A DNA stretch of 64,000 bases from Zingiber officinale (Eukaryota > Streptophyta > Magnoliopsida > Zingiberales > Zingiberaceae): positions 132,211,004 to 132,275,003 of the forward strand of contig NC_055989.1 in NCBI RefSeq assembly GCF_018446385.1, read 5' to 3'. A program made the translations under genes and the position numbers. Shown piece by piece: positions 12,401-22,623 of this stretch (within the stretch, counting starts at the first letter, position 1; the number at the start of each line of letters is the position of its first letter). The notes under the pieces were generated by a model. It had not been told where the DNA came from. It searched no databases and was given only the letters and a program-made list of their open reading frames with translations.

Positions 12401-15400
12401 AAATGAGTCAATATGAAATATTGAGCTCATTTGATTAGAGTGAGTCTACTTGGAGTTCAAGATATAGATTGATTAGAGGATAACACGGTCTATGCCTTAT
12501 TTGATCAATCTAGATGTCAAGGATAGAAGGACATTGTCACATAATGTGAGAGTCACAATTAGTAGTCACAAAGGTGATGTTGGATCTCAACATTCTTGTA
12601 ACTTGGGTAGTAATGATGTGTTGCTAGATACCGCTCATTACTTATGCTTCTAAATGGGTTTAGGAGCATTGCCAACATTACAAGAACCTATAGGGTCACA
12701 CACAAAGGGCAATTAAATGGAGATTAGGTTCATTTGATGAACCAAGAGGATTAGGTTCATGTGATGAACCAAGTTGGATTAAGAGTAATCCAAATTAAAC
12801 TAATTGAGTTAGACTCAATTTGATTCATGTGTTAAATGAGTCTAATTTAGACTTGGATTAGTCAATTTAATTCAATGAATAGAGATTCATTAAATCAAAT
12901 TGACTTGAACCAATGGTTAGATTTGATCAACCATGGGAGATAAGAGGTCAAGTTTGACTTGACTTGAGAGGGAAGATGAAAGGTCAAGTTTGACTTGACC
13001 AATGCCACATCATTTGTGTGTTGACATAAGGTGGGACAATGATGATGTTCCACATCATCAAGGTTGGCTTATGTGTGTGCCACCTCATGAGGGAGACCAA
13101 GAGCCATGACTCTTGGTATTCCATGGAGGTTTATAACCTCTCCATGAAGTGGTCGGCCACTTGATTGCAAGTGAATGCAATTGTGTGCTCATTCACTCCT
13201 TCTTCCTCATCTCTTCCTCTCTACTCTCCCTCTTCCTCCATTGCCGTGAGCCACAAAGAGTGTTAGCACACTCTAGTGTCTTTTCTCCATCTCGTTATTC
13301 GTGTGGATACATATAGAGGAGTGTTCACTTGACACTCTCGAGATCCGACAACCTTGGACGAGCGGGATAAGTGAAGGGCTTCGCATCAAAGGTATAAAAT
13401 CTCTACCATGTAGATCTAGAGTAGATCTAGAATAGAAACAAGTACATGAATTTATTTTAATCTTCGCACGGATCCGGTGGTAAGACTTCGGGGTTTCCGC
13501 AATGCAAAAAATGATTTTTGTGGCCCGAAAGTCCCAACAATCACACCAAGGACTTCCTTTGCCACCCTTACGAGGTGGAGGTCTATTGTTGTTTCGAGAG
13601 ACCAAAGTTGACGAGTCAATAAGAACAAAAGGAGGCAACGTCAAGACTTTGGCAAGGCACGGAGGAGAGTTGCCCAGATACTGTCCATGGTAGCTTCAGT
13701 GGGACTGCCCAGGATCTAATCGCGAACATGAGAATACTCTGTGGGCAGACTATATAAAGCCAGAGACATAAAAAATTTCTAATATTTTCAAACTCAGCAA
13801 CAGGAGTGGCCGCAGGTGGAAGCAGTTCATTGAAGTTACAAAGAAGGCTAGAAATTGAACCTAGATGGGTTGACATTGAATCCTTAACCTGATGGGCACT
13901 GAGGATGGTCATGAGATCTTCACAAACCTAATAGAGTCGTCGAGAGGTGTTTGTAAAGAGTTGTTAAGCCTGTGTCCAAATAGCTTTATAAGTTTTGTGA
14001 GTGCGGAAGACATCCCTAAGAGATGGATGGATGGTGGCACGGATAATGCAACACAATTGGGCGTCAACCTTTTTCCATAGAGGACGATCGACGACTTGGA
14101 CATCCTCTTCGGTTTGAGTGAGATGTGTCTCATAACCCTATCCAACAAGCCAAAGCTCGATGTGAGAGGCCCAAGAAGAGTAATTCTTACCATCCAACTG
14201 CTCAGAAGAGAGTGATGCAGTGATATGGTTGGTAAAGATTGAAATATCTGACTTTGGAGTGCCGGAGATAGTTATTGATCAGCTTGGTGAAAGAGGGCAT
14301 ATGGCGAAGAAAGGCTCAAGCGATGCAAGAAGATAGGTGAGGACGGTGGAATGCAGGAAAGATAATCTGTGCCATCGCCAAACTGCTGATCTACCGAACT
14401 TCTCTCCGTCGCCGGACTGCAGGAGAGGGCGAAGGACAATGTGCTCACGACGCATGAAAACGCCGGCGTCAGTTCGCGAAGAGGAGAGTAGGGCGGCAAC
14501 GTCGGGTGGTTGGCGAAGAGGGGTTGCGATATGCGTGCGCGATGCTGTGGCACAAGGAACGACGACATAGAAAAAAAAAGGGTTTGCCTCTCAACTTGGC
14601 TCTGATATCATGTAGAAAAGAGAAACGAGAGGCGTTAGGAAAAATTCCCTCTTGGGCACTCCAGGGTTATTGACTTTTATAGGGAAGAGGATATACAACA
14701 TAATTACAAAATTATCCCTACCTATATTTACAATATTCTAACAATTTCCATCCCTTAGATAATAAACTCAACATCCAGTGACTAATTCAGTGACAAGACA
14801 TATTAATCATCATAAAGTCAGCATAATTACAAAATTAGCCCTAGCTATATTTACAATATTCTAACAGTTTCCTTTCCTTAGATAATAAACTCAACATCCA
14901 GTGACTAATTCAGTGACAAGACATATTAATCATCATAAAATCTAATGATGGACGCATGTACCTTGCTCAGCATTATAACAAGAAAGCTATTATCAGATAC
15001 TTCATTATCCGCCAATGTAGTATCATCTTTTAGGATTTTTCCTTGATGTATAAGCATCTGCTGCCCAGCTGGATAAACAGATTCTCCTTGAGATGTCTCA
15101 ATACTTTTTTTAACATCAACAACCTAAAAAGCAACTAAACAATCAGATTGGGATAATCTATTCAGATCATAATCAAATTATAGTAATCAGCATTTACAAC
15201 TGCAAAGAGTGTGGGGGAAGAGAGCTTGGAATGTGTGCGACAGGGGCATGCATGTTAAGGGTTTTTATATTGACCTGGAAATCATGGTTTTCAGATGTAA
15301 ACTGGAATCAGAAAAAGGCTACAGAGAGCTCACGTTTCAATGCGTCTTTTCCAGATTGGTGAATTAATCCGTTGAACTGAATGCTCTAGTAAGGAAAGAC

Positions 15401-17836
15401 ATGTGAGGAGGGCATTGAAATTTTATGGCAAGGGACAAATATATGTGCGAGTTAGAAGAAATATAGTAAATAATAAATAGAACTATAAAACTATAGGACT
15501 ATGAGATTATGGAGTTACTCCAGTGGACAGATACTGCCTTTCCTTTTCCTACCACTTCTTATTTATAAATTGAGATACTACAATACTGACAATTGTCAAA
15601 AGCAAAAATTCAAAAATGCATTCACCACTTCTTGTCCGGATAAAGGGTTACTAGCTTTCTGCTGTCTATTCTCCCTTTCTTCCATCCTCTTGTTCAATAT
15701 TTATAGCTAAACAATTAGCCTACTATAGTCCAATGGAAGGACAGGATCCATGTCACCAACTGGAAATAGTTGGGACTAACACAACTTAATAATCACGACA
15801 ATGATGAGTTAAACAATTAGATTAGGTAGAATGAACCACAATTAACCGAATACAATGTGGTTCAATTTACTCCAGCCAATTTAAATTAGTTTTATACTGA
15901 AAGCCTACAGATCAAACTTAAAACCTACATAGAAACATATATGTGAATATCTGGAAAAGGAATCAGTCAATACTAAATTATACTATATAGAACAGCTTCT
16001 AACTTTAGGCAAATTGTCTAAGTTAGCACCTGTAGAAGTATGATTTCAGATTATTAGAGAAATTATACAAATATAGCCTTTTAGGAGGTAGGATTGGGAT
16101 ATTATGTCAAGCTAAGTGTAACTCACTGAACCTTGTATAACCTATTTGCTATTTTATAGTTGCTTAATTGCATTGACTATAAATGAATATATTGGGTAAA
16201 ATATATATTTAACATAGTGAAAATTTAAATTATATGGATATTACTAGCTATGTAGCCCTTCATAAAGTTTAATGGTGGACTTGATTTAATGTAATTGATC
16301 TCAAGTAGTTGTGGATCTAAAGTTGTCAAGTTGGTGATCAGAACCTCAGGATCCTACAATCCAAATTGGCTCGATGATTCAAAACTCAATAGGATTTCAC
16401 AGTGCTAGGATTTAATTCATTATTCATCTCTATTGCCATGACCATACCCAAAAACATCTTGATCTGCACAGTCTTAAAAAAGCAAACTTATATTCATATA
16501 GATAATTTAAAATTTGAGGTGAGGATCTCACAAGCCTACAATAGCCGTTGCCAAGTAAGATCTCTTTCCACAAAATCATGCCTTAAAAAAAACTACATTC
16601 AGATAGACATTTCAATATTCGGTATTTGATAAAAGTTTGATATATTTTTCAAACCATAATCCAAAAAACAATTGGAATTATGTTAGAAGTCTCTTAACTT
16701 CCAAGTAGTAAACAATTTTGTCATTTTTCATTTTATAAAGTTAGCTAAACCAAAATTGTTTAGGAATATCAGACATCATAATTAAATGTTGAAATTATGT
16801 GACATTTAACTAACTTTCAATCTCTCACAATCATATTACATTGTTCATGTTTTTTCCTCAAGAAAAATATGCTTTATGATATACAAATCTTGAAATGTTT
16901 CCAATGATACCATATACTGAAAGTTAATATCTCTGATAAATTTTAGTTTTCAAGTATAATTTTCAAAAATAATAGTGGAATTGTGGGAAATTATGATCCC
17001 ATGCTCTGCTCGTGTGATTTCATTCAATGAACCTTATGTCACTCCAGGGAAGAATTAATTGACTGTTCTTGTAATATACCCTCCTCAGCAAACAAGATAT
17101 CTAAATAGAATATGACCAATTCCGCCGGTAAACTTGTTGATTCATCTCTAACATGCAAGATCTCATAGTAATTTATGAGAGGTACAGCAGAACTCAGTGT
17201 GTCAACACATCAATTACTTCGTTTTTACATCAAAATTTGATCAAAATATTTCTAAATGTATAAGCACTACATTTTTATCTTGCACTTCTTCAAGGTTTTA
17301 GAAGTACCAGTTTAATCCAATTTATAAATGGTTCATATTTTTTTGATAACGGTTCATTATTTTGTTAGTCAATCATCAAAGCACTCTAAATAACAGCACA
17401 CAAAAAATCAGCTAAAAGAGCTAATCAGAAACACCACATCCAATCCAGATACGTCTCAAACTACCTGCACAAGGAAGATGAGATACGACGGTACAAAATC
17501 CTTAATCATACATCGTTGTAATTCAACGAACAAGTGTTCTAACAAGAATAAACTGGAGCGAGCTGGTACCAGTAAGCTCAATACCGCCAGGTAATCCATA
17601 CCCGCAGGCCGCATGAGCTTATTATTTGAGACCGACGATAAAAGTGCACAAATGACTATGAATTCCAATCCGGCAATACAGTATAAGCGACATCATCTAT
17701 CAGATGGAACTACGAACGAATAAATAAGCAAACAAGTGCGGAGAAATCCCAGACGGATCAAGAAACGTACCGTGTCGCCAGGGTTGGCGTCGATCTCGAA
17801 GCTGGTTCCCTTGAGAGTCTTCACGGAAAGCCTCAT
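3482..17836 (-). CDS. RAD23: RAD23-like UV excision repair protein / proteasome shuttle factor, N-terminal part
   Basis: Exons on the minus strand: 17836-17771 (22 codons, start ATG 17836), 15123-14962 (54 codons), 4614-4564 (17 codons), 3716-3634 and 3544-3482. All junctions are AG/GT and phases agree. Exons 1 and 2 encode a 76-residue ubiquitin-like domain beginning [15 protein letters not shown] and ending [10 protein letters not shown]. Exons 3 to 5 give a Pro/Ala/Ser/Thr-rich linker, as in plant RAD23. Family members then carry UBA1, an XPC-binding domain and UBA2 and run to about 370-400 residues. None of these is in the window: about 141 residues are seen. After exon 5 a good donor (GTGAGC) is followed by no recognisable exon; read through, the frame ends in TGA at 3480-3478. 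Known role: RAD23 binds the proteasome through UBL and ubiquitin through UBA, and works with XPC/RAD4 in nucleotide excision repair. Intron 1 is 2.6 kb; intron 2 is 10.3 kb because of a Copia nest. The gene either continues left of the window or is truncated. Confidence 0.85.
3717..4563. other. RAD23 intron 3
   Basis: An AT-rich intron between the 17-codon exon (4614-4564) and the linker exon (3716-3634). No further feature is visible. Confidence 0.6.
5786..5918 (-). repeat. 3' LTR of the intronic Copia
   Basis: It aligns along its whole length with 14611-14743 (about ten differences by eye). The first TG has become AG. The adjacent purine-rich tract on the minus strand marks this as the 3' LTR. 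Confidence 0.85.
5926..6862 (-). pseudogene. Copia RNase H and C-terminal reverse transcriptase remnant
   Basis: Two minus-strand reading segments (6480-6220 and 6210-5926) carry RNase H motifs: [18 protein letters not shown], the [18 protein letters not shown] stretch, [11 protein letters not shown] and the terminal ADISTKSL. A frame break separates them at about 6210-6220. The part from 6481 to 6862 is the linker between RT and RNase H and is full of stops. It is cut at 6867 by the nested element and continues at 10597. Confidence 0.8.
6868..7623 (+). repeat. 5' LTR of the gag-only element (promoter segment deleted)
   Basis: 756 bp. Compared with the 3' LTR it lacks about 95 bp just after 'ggtccaggcgc' (near 7292), the segment that contains 'ctatataagc' in the other copy. 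It therefore has no evident TATA box. Confidence 0.85.
7683..9113 (+). pseudogene. Copia-type gag of the gag-only element
   Basis: It starts at ATG 7683 ([18 protein letters not shown]) and can be followed through several stops to an open segment at 8138-8770. That segment encodes the capsid C-terminus, a basic region and a CCHC zinc knuckle, [14 protein letters not shown] (near 8451-8492), followed by a Lys-rich stretch and an acidic Ser/Glu tail. Further gag-like sequence (8902-9113, ending in [11 protein letters not shown]) follows after a frame break. A free-standing CCHC host protein was considered, but the flanking LTRs, PBS and upstream gag homology argue against it. Confidence 0.75.
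9114..9741. other. AT-rich 3' untranslated part of the gag-only element
   Basis: Long T and A runs with no open frame, ending in the polypurine tract just before the 3' LTR. Nothing else is visible. Confidence 0.6.
9742..10591 (+). repeat. 3' LTR of the gag-only element
   Basis: 850 bp, and it retains the segment with 'ctatataagc' at about 10250-10260, a plausible TATA box. Its GC-rich part near 10130-10250 carries paired short motifs (cttcaggcgcctgaacc). It ends 'cctaaca' and is followed by the TSD ATGAC. Confidence 0.85.
10597..11295 (-). pseudogene. Copia reverse transcriptase remnant
   Basis: Minus-strand pieces 11310-10879 and 10839-10552 contain recognisable RT motifs: [40 protein letters not shown], the C-terminal KSLYGLKQS and the catalytic strand as SVDDIVI (the family has YVDD). 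Frameshifts lie around 10860-10900. It continues, after the nested element, at 6862. Confidence 0.8.
11296..11540 (+). repeat. Truncated LTR fragment (relative of the gag-only element's LTR)
   Basis: The start (ttggtgcagtttgcac...) and the stretch 'ttttgatgaatgacaaataagttaagtta' through 'aagtgtgcaggagtt' follow the same plan as the LTR starting at 6868, but the piece stops after about 245 bp. No TSD was found. Gag debris of the host Copia continues after it. Confidence 0.45.
11728..13539. repeat. Solo LTR, 1.8 kb, TSD ATCAC
   Basis: A single long block starting TATTAGTTAGAGCCC (TG mutated to TA) and ending GTCCCAACA. It is flanked on both sides by ATCAC (11723-11727 and 13540-13544). It holds no coding sequence, PBS or PPT, so it is what remains after recombination between two LTRs. 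Near 12680-13000 it has repeated short motifs ('gaggattaggttcatttgatgaacc' type and 'aggtcaagtttgacttgac'). Confidence 0.85.
13545..14600 (-). pseudogene. Copia gag remnant
   Basis: Minus-strand segments (14193-13909 and 13912-13616) give a degenerate Copia gag between the PBS and the solo LTR. The segment from 13912 encodes a recognisable gag stretch with [20 protein letters not shown]. Frame changes are frequent. The part nearest the PBS (14568-14272) is open but has no motif I recognise. Confidence 0.6.
14611..14743 (-). repeat. 5' LTR of the intronic Copia
   Basis: TGTAGAAAAG...ATTCTAACA on the plus strand, with the PBS immediately inside it at 14598-14610. It matches 5786-5918. Confidence 0.85.
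14701..14940. repeat. 123-bp tandem duplication across the LTR/intron junction
   Basis: The block from 'ataattacaa' at 14701 recurs at 14824. Each copy holds the last about 43 bp of the LTR followed by about 75 bp of intron ('agataataaactcaacatcc...'). The copies differ at several bases, so the duplication is not very recent. It must post-date the Copia insertion. Confidence 0.9.
15124..17770. other. RAD23 intron 1
   Basis: A 2.6-kb AT-rich intron. It shows no reliable coding sequence or classifiable repeat. Short open frames (15501-15710, 16402-16629) lack any motif. Confidence 0.7.
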
Positions 17837-18438
17837 CTCTCTCTCTCTCTCTCTCCCCCCTATTACTTTCACCGGCGAAGTTCCGATCAAAGTTTCTGGA
17901 CTCCTCCGATGACGACAGGGCGAGGTGCATTCGAGATGCCTTCTGCCGCAAGCTAAAGAACAGAGTGTGAGTGCATCGTCGGTGTATCAATAAGGTTGTT
18001 GTGATTATCTGTTTTGATTAAAGTACGCAATACGGTTTGTTCGTCTTCTACAGGGTAAACAGATATGGGTCCCATGGACAAGCCCCTGCTGACTTCCTTC
18101 CGTTGAGTTATTGTACGATTGCTCACGAACATCTAATCATGCGATGTAAATTTCGAGTTTTTTTTCTGGAACCGTCGAAGGAATGGAAGGAGAAAACAGA
18201 ATTCCTAAATAGGAAATGTTTACAATTTACTAAAATATCATATTTGGAAATATCTTTTCCCACGTGGCACAATCGGATGAATAGCAAGATTTTCCACGCC
18301 CGTTCGATTTCATTTCGCTGAAAATTACAACTGTGCCACCGTCCCTCTTATCACCGTTTTCCAGAGGCCTTGTTGAATGCCACCTTCCTTCCCCCTTCCC
18401 CCTTCTCCAAATCAAATCCCTTTCCTTCTCCGCTTCGC
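17837..18438. promoter_or_regulatory. Shared divergent promoter region of RAD23 and CPR5
   Basis: About 600 bp separate the two start codons. Directly upstream of the RAD23 ATG the minus strand has a (GA)n run (plus 17837-17856 is CT repeated), the GAGA-type leader common in plant 5' UTRs. On the CPR5 side a pyrimidine-rich leader (18380-18430) precedes the ATG. No unambiguous TATA box was found for either. That the region works in both directions is inference from the geometry. Confidence 0.5.
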
Positions 18439-21400
18439 ATGGATCCCACCCTATCCCACGGCCGAGCTACGGTTGATGGACGTGGCGGAGATAACATCAG
18501 CGATGGAGGCGGAGGTGTGTCTTGCGATAACGCCGGGGGACGGCGGTCCCAGCCGCTAAGGAGTGGAAAGGGCGTGGCTACCTCGAGAACCAGGAGGAAG
18601 GAGAGGGATGACGCCTCTTCCTCGTCGTCCTCGTATTCCTCTTCGTCGGCCTCGCGTTTCACGAGGAAGCGGTCAAAGATCAGAGGGGTGCGTTTGCGGA
18701 GCGGGGGAAGCCGTGGCCTTTTGGTGTTTCGCGGCAATGAGTGTCTGCAGGAACTTGCTCTTCCGCTCGGCATGTCCTTCGCTGCGGTTATTGCTCAGGT
18801 GCTTTGGTTTGTTAGGCTTCAAATTTATGTTTTTATCCGTGAAATCTGAAATTTAATATTTTGCTTATGTATGTCATGATTGGAAGAGAATACTGATGGA
18901 ACGAAAGTGTGCCATCTCAGTCTACATTGTTTTATTGGTATCTTCTACTCGGATTTTTCACGAGTGGGCACTAGAACTTGAGTAGATAGAATATAGATTA
19001 TAATATTTTTGAAGAACGAAGTAAAACCAAGTTTTGCGACAATGTTGGTTAACATGAAGTGAAAGATAATTCACATGAGAATTAAACTAACAATTTTATA
19101 AATTAACACTTTAATGCTATTTACATGCTAATTCTTCATGTTAAATGTTGCTTCCCTATTCACTAAAAAGAGTTACTTTTCATCATTTGTATTTCAAACT
19201 ATTAATCTCCATGCAACCTGTGATTGAATCTTCTTGTTTTTTTGATAAGGAAAGTATTGTATGAATGTTGCACAAGTTGGAAGGGGGAATAAGGATAGTA
19301 AACCATCCTTTTTTGGCCGATTAATTGGTTAACTAGTTTGAATGTAGCTTTGTGCATGCCTTTGCTATCTGCATACACTGAATTCTTTACACTCTAGTTA
19401 GAAACAAAGAAAGCGTCTGATTTCAAGAGTTCTGTAAAAATTTCAGCTTGGTATCATATTGTACCTGTAGAATTTGGTGCTTGTTTGTCAAATGTCCCAC
19501 TGTATCACACAAGTTGATAGAATAATCCCCTGATGAATTATTAATTACCAGACCACTCAATAAGTAGACCTCATGTAATTATATCCTCCCTTGAATAACA
19601 AATGTCTATCCCACTTAACTTTTATGATTAGTTTCTTAGAATCTTGATCAGACTACCTTTTGATCTATATTTTCTGTTCTATGCTTCAATTAAACTTGGC
19701 AAATCATTAAATACTGATCATATTTTTAAGTGTGAGAAGCAATTCTTCTCTGCTGCTAATGTTTCTGAATCTGTCTTGTGCACGAATACTTTCATTTATA
19801 AGTTTTAGCTGTCTGTTCAGATGTCAAGTAATTACTCTAATTTTCATATTTACTTTGTAATTACCAAACCCAATTTCTCAATGAGTTGTTATGTCACATA
19901 ATTACATCAAATAATCAATGAATAATTACAATGAGTTGTTGTGTATAAGTGCTACTGCTGTGACTTATGAGTAATTACAACAAGTCATACCTTTTTCAGA
20001 TATGTTCATGAACAGAAATGATAGTGATAGTTATTTTGGGAAATTCTTAGTGATTTGACATCATTTTTTCTTTCCATTGTACTTCTAGCTTGTAAATAGT
20101 CACAATATGTAGATGCTTGAAATACCTTATTTTCCAGGTTGTGTTTGGGAAGAGCATTTCAAAAGAGAGTATAGAAATAGATCATCTTTCCAAGGTTAGC
20201 CTATTGTTTCTTCGATCTGTTTTCATATCGCTAGTGTTTTTATACATATCTAATTTGGATATACTATTTGCCGCAGATGTGTAGTTCAGCAATCAAGGAA
20301 TCAATAACAAATGTAAGTCCATCTCTAGTTCTCATGTATCTTTAGATTATTTTGCAGCTATTATTATATAGTTATTAAAATGTATTCTTTTTCTTTTCTT
20401 TCTTTAATTCGGACAGATATATGGGCAAAAATTTGATTATTTCATAAGAAATTTTGATAAGTCATTCTCTAGCTCATTGAAGACCCTTGGTTTGATAAAT
20501 AACATGTCTGTTAATAGGAAGGAAAATGCTGTTGCCCCTGGTTTGTGTTCTTACAACAGTCATGAAATGACACCTGACTTGACCAACTCTGAACTTATCA
20601 GAACCATCAAAGATCCTGTGGAAAATGTTGTTTCTTCCCATTTTTGTTCTTTGAGTTATGAACCTACACCTGACATGACCAATGCTGAATTTATCAGAGC
20701 CATTGAAGGTCGTAAGGAACATGCTCCATTTAAATCAGCAGACAATCAACTCATTATCCATCAACATACGAACCAGCAACTTACAAATATTCACAGTAAC
20801 ACAGACGGTACTGCATTTAGTCATTCTATTCTGAGTACAATGGAAAGATCTGTTATTGAGCAGGCTCGCTCTAATGACCTCAAGGCTGTTGAGATAGAGC
20901 TAGTAATGAAGAAGTTGCAGTTCAAGCAATCTCAGTTAGTCATTAGTTCAGATGCAAATTTGCTAGAGAAGATTAAGATATCTTTAGGTATTTCCAAGAC
21001 TTCCTTCAAGGAAGAGAAATTGAGGAATCAAATGCAGGAGACTAGACATGCACAACTTTTGCAACAATGTATGGACCTTCTAGTTGCTGGTTTGATTGTC
21101 ATGTGTATCTTGCTTACGTACGGAGCTTTCATCTTTTCATATCAACGTGTTGCAGAGGTCACATCTGCCTGCGAGTCTGTTAAAGAGGTATGAGATACTT
21201 TTGATGTTCTCGACTCTTTTTTGCTGTTGGTTTCGTAAGCTTAGTGGAACTTCTGTCTGTTTCTCTCCAGAAATCCAGCTCCTGGTGGATTCCTAAGGGA
21301 GTCCAGTCTTTCAATTCAGGCATGCACATTTTGAGGTGCCAGTTTGTGGTCCTATCTCGCATGTCGTTTGGGATATTAATGATTGTAGTGATAGCTTATG

Positions 21401-21801
21401 TGGCTTTCCAAAGGTCAGCAAAGTCAGCTGCAGCCATGCCGGTGACATTTATTGCGCTTCTGCTAGGAGCTCTTTGTGGTTTTTTCGGAAAGGTATGCAT
21501 AGATACACTAGGCGGAAATGGATATCGCTGGCTAATTGATTGGGAAGTTCTGTGCATGCTCCATTTCTTCGCCAATGCTTTCCCATCTGTGTTATACAAT
21601 CTTCTTTACGGCCCTGTAGCTGTATCCCAAGGAGCAAATTCAGCTATGTTTCCTTACTGGCTGAGAAGATATGTATTCTATGCACTGCTGCTGCCTATTC
21701 TTCCGATATCAAGCGGCTTGCTGCCATTTGCTTCTTTCTTTGAATGGAAAGTGCATTTTGTGGAGAAATTAACTTTCTGGGGTTCAGATTCAACATATTG
21801 A
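18439..21801 (+). CDS. CPR5: CPR5-type nuclear envelope protein
   Basis: Exons: 18439-18798, 20138-20194, 20277-20312, 20417-21187 and 21271-21801. All have AG/GT borders in phase 0 and give 584 codons (Arabidopsis CPR5 is about 564). I take the ATG at 18439 (MDPTLSHGRATVDG); an upstream in-frame ATG at 18370 lies in a C-rich leader. Features: a Ser-rich, basic N-terminus (about 70-95), the conserved block ELALPLGMSFAAV (about 105-117), a region with QARSNDLKAVEIEL, then one membrane segment at about 370-391 and four more at about 439-455, 465-482, 500-521 and 542-564, after SSWWIPKGVQSFNSG. In Arabidopsis, CPR5 is a transmembrane nucleoporin that restrains immune gene expression and programmed cell death and affects trichome growth. 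No break is seen, so the gene looks functional. Intron 1 is 1.3 kb and the others are short. Confidence 0.9.
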
Positions 21802-22623
21802 GAAATTTGCTGTATTGCACAAGATTCTCCATTATCTTTGCTTCCCTAATCCTCCTCGTTGTACTTTAATTAAGCTATTTATCTATGAGCATGTTTATCT
21901 CACCTCTTGAGCTCCATGACCTAACTATTAGGAGGGACTTGAAGAATCTTATTGTCGGTGAATGTATGTATATCTTAACCTTTAAGTGATTGCTAAAACT
22001 ATTAGGTTTCAGTTCTTATATTTAAAATGGCGTGTGATATGAACATTTATGATTCTTTGTTGTAGCTTTGATGAAGTATCAATTTTGTGTCTTCATATTG
22101 TCAATGATTCAATTGGGAATATGGGGCGGTTTGGTTTAGTTTGAGCAATTCATTGTGGAAATTCTAAGTGAACCAGAGTTTTGCCCTGTTAAAATAATGG
22201 ATATTGTTGTAAGATCCAATTCCAAAGAAAAATTATGAACTATTTTAGTTATACAATTAATGGGTGGATTAGGATTTTTATTTGTTCTTGGAAGTCTTTG
22301 ATTTGAAGATTATTTTGTATAATTAATTTAGAATAATAATATATTGATGTGAGACTTTAATCCTCTGTTTACTTGCGAGGATGGATTTAAAAATCGAGCA
22401 AAGTCTGTCGCATGAAAAATTTCCCGCTGTGAAGGATGGATTAATCATCCTTTTTACTTCTTGAAAAATAATGGACGGATGAATTTGTGAATCCATCCCG
22501 ATCATTTTTTCTTGGCTGTTTTTTCATCCTCCTAAATGGGGCGTAAAGCCAACGTCTGTCGTCGCATCTCGCCTCTTAATTAGGTATTGAACTTGATCCC
22601 ACCGGTAGGTTTCGTTCTTCTCG
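21802..22623. other. CPR5 3' UTR and intergenic stretch
   Basis: AT-rich. No gene or clear repeat was seen. Sequence becomes GC-rich near 22560, just before the next start. Confidence 0.6.

Larger units (their letters stand above)
5786..14866 (-). mobile_element. Ty1/Copia element in RAD23 intron 2, host of a transposon nest
   Basis: Two 133-bp LTRs (5786-5918 and 14611-14743) bracket minus-strand Copia coding debris. The PBS 'TGATATCAGAGCC' (plus 14598-14610, reverse strand) abuts the 5' LTR, and the purine tract CTTGAGGGGGAG lies at about 5919-5930 beside the 3' LTR. Inside, in minus-strand order, are gag (about 14600-13545), a second gag piece (about 11727-11540), RT (11295-10597) and RT/RNase H (6862-5926). 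Protease and integrase are missing. Later insertions split it at 6868-10591, about 11296-11540 and 11728-13539. Its LTR tail is duplicated to 14866. The flanks 'gttta' (5781-5785) and 'gtttc' (14867-14871) may be a decayed 5-bp target duplication. Short LTRs and this PBS recall the Ale/Retrofit group, but the assignment is a guess. Confidence 0.85.

Noticed and set aside
18563-18856. Alternative frame in CPR5 exon 1
   Set aside because: It does not connect in phase to the later exons and lacks the conserved ALPLGMSFAA block.
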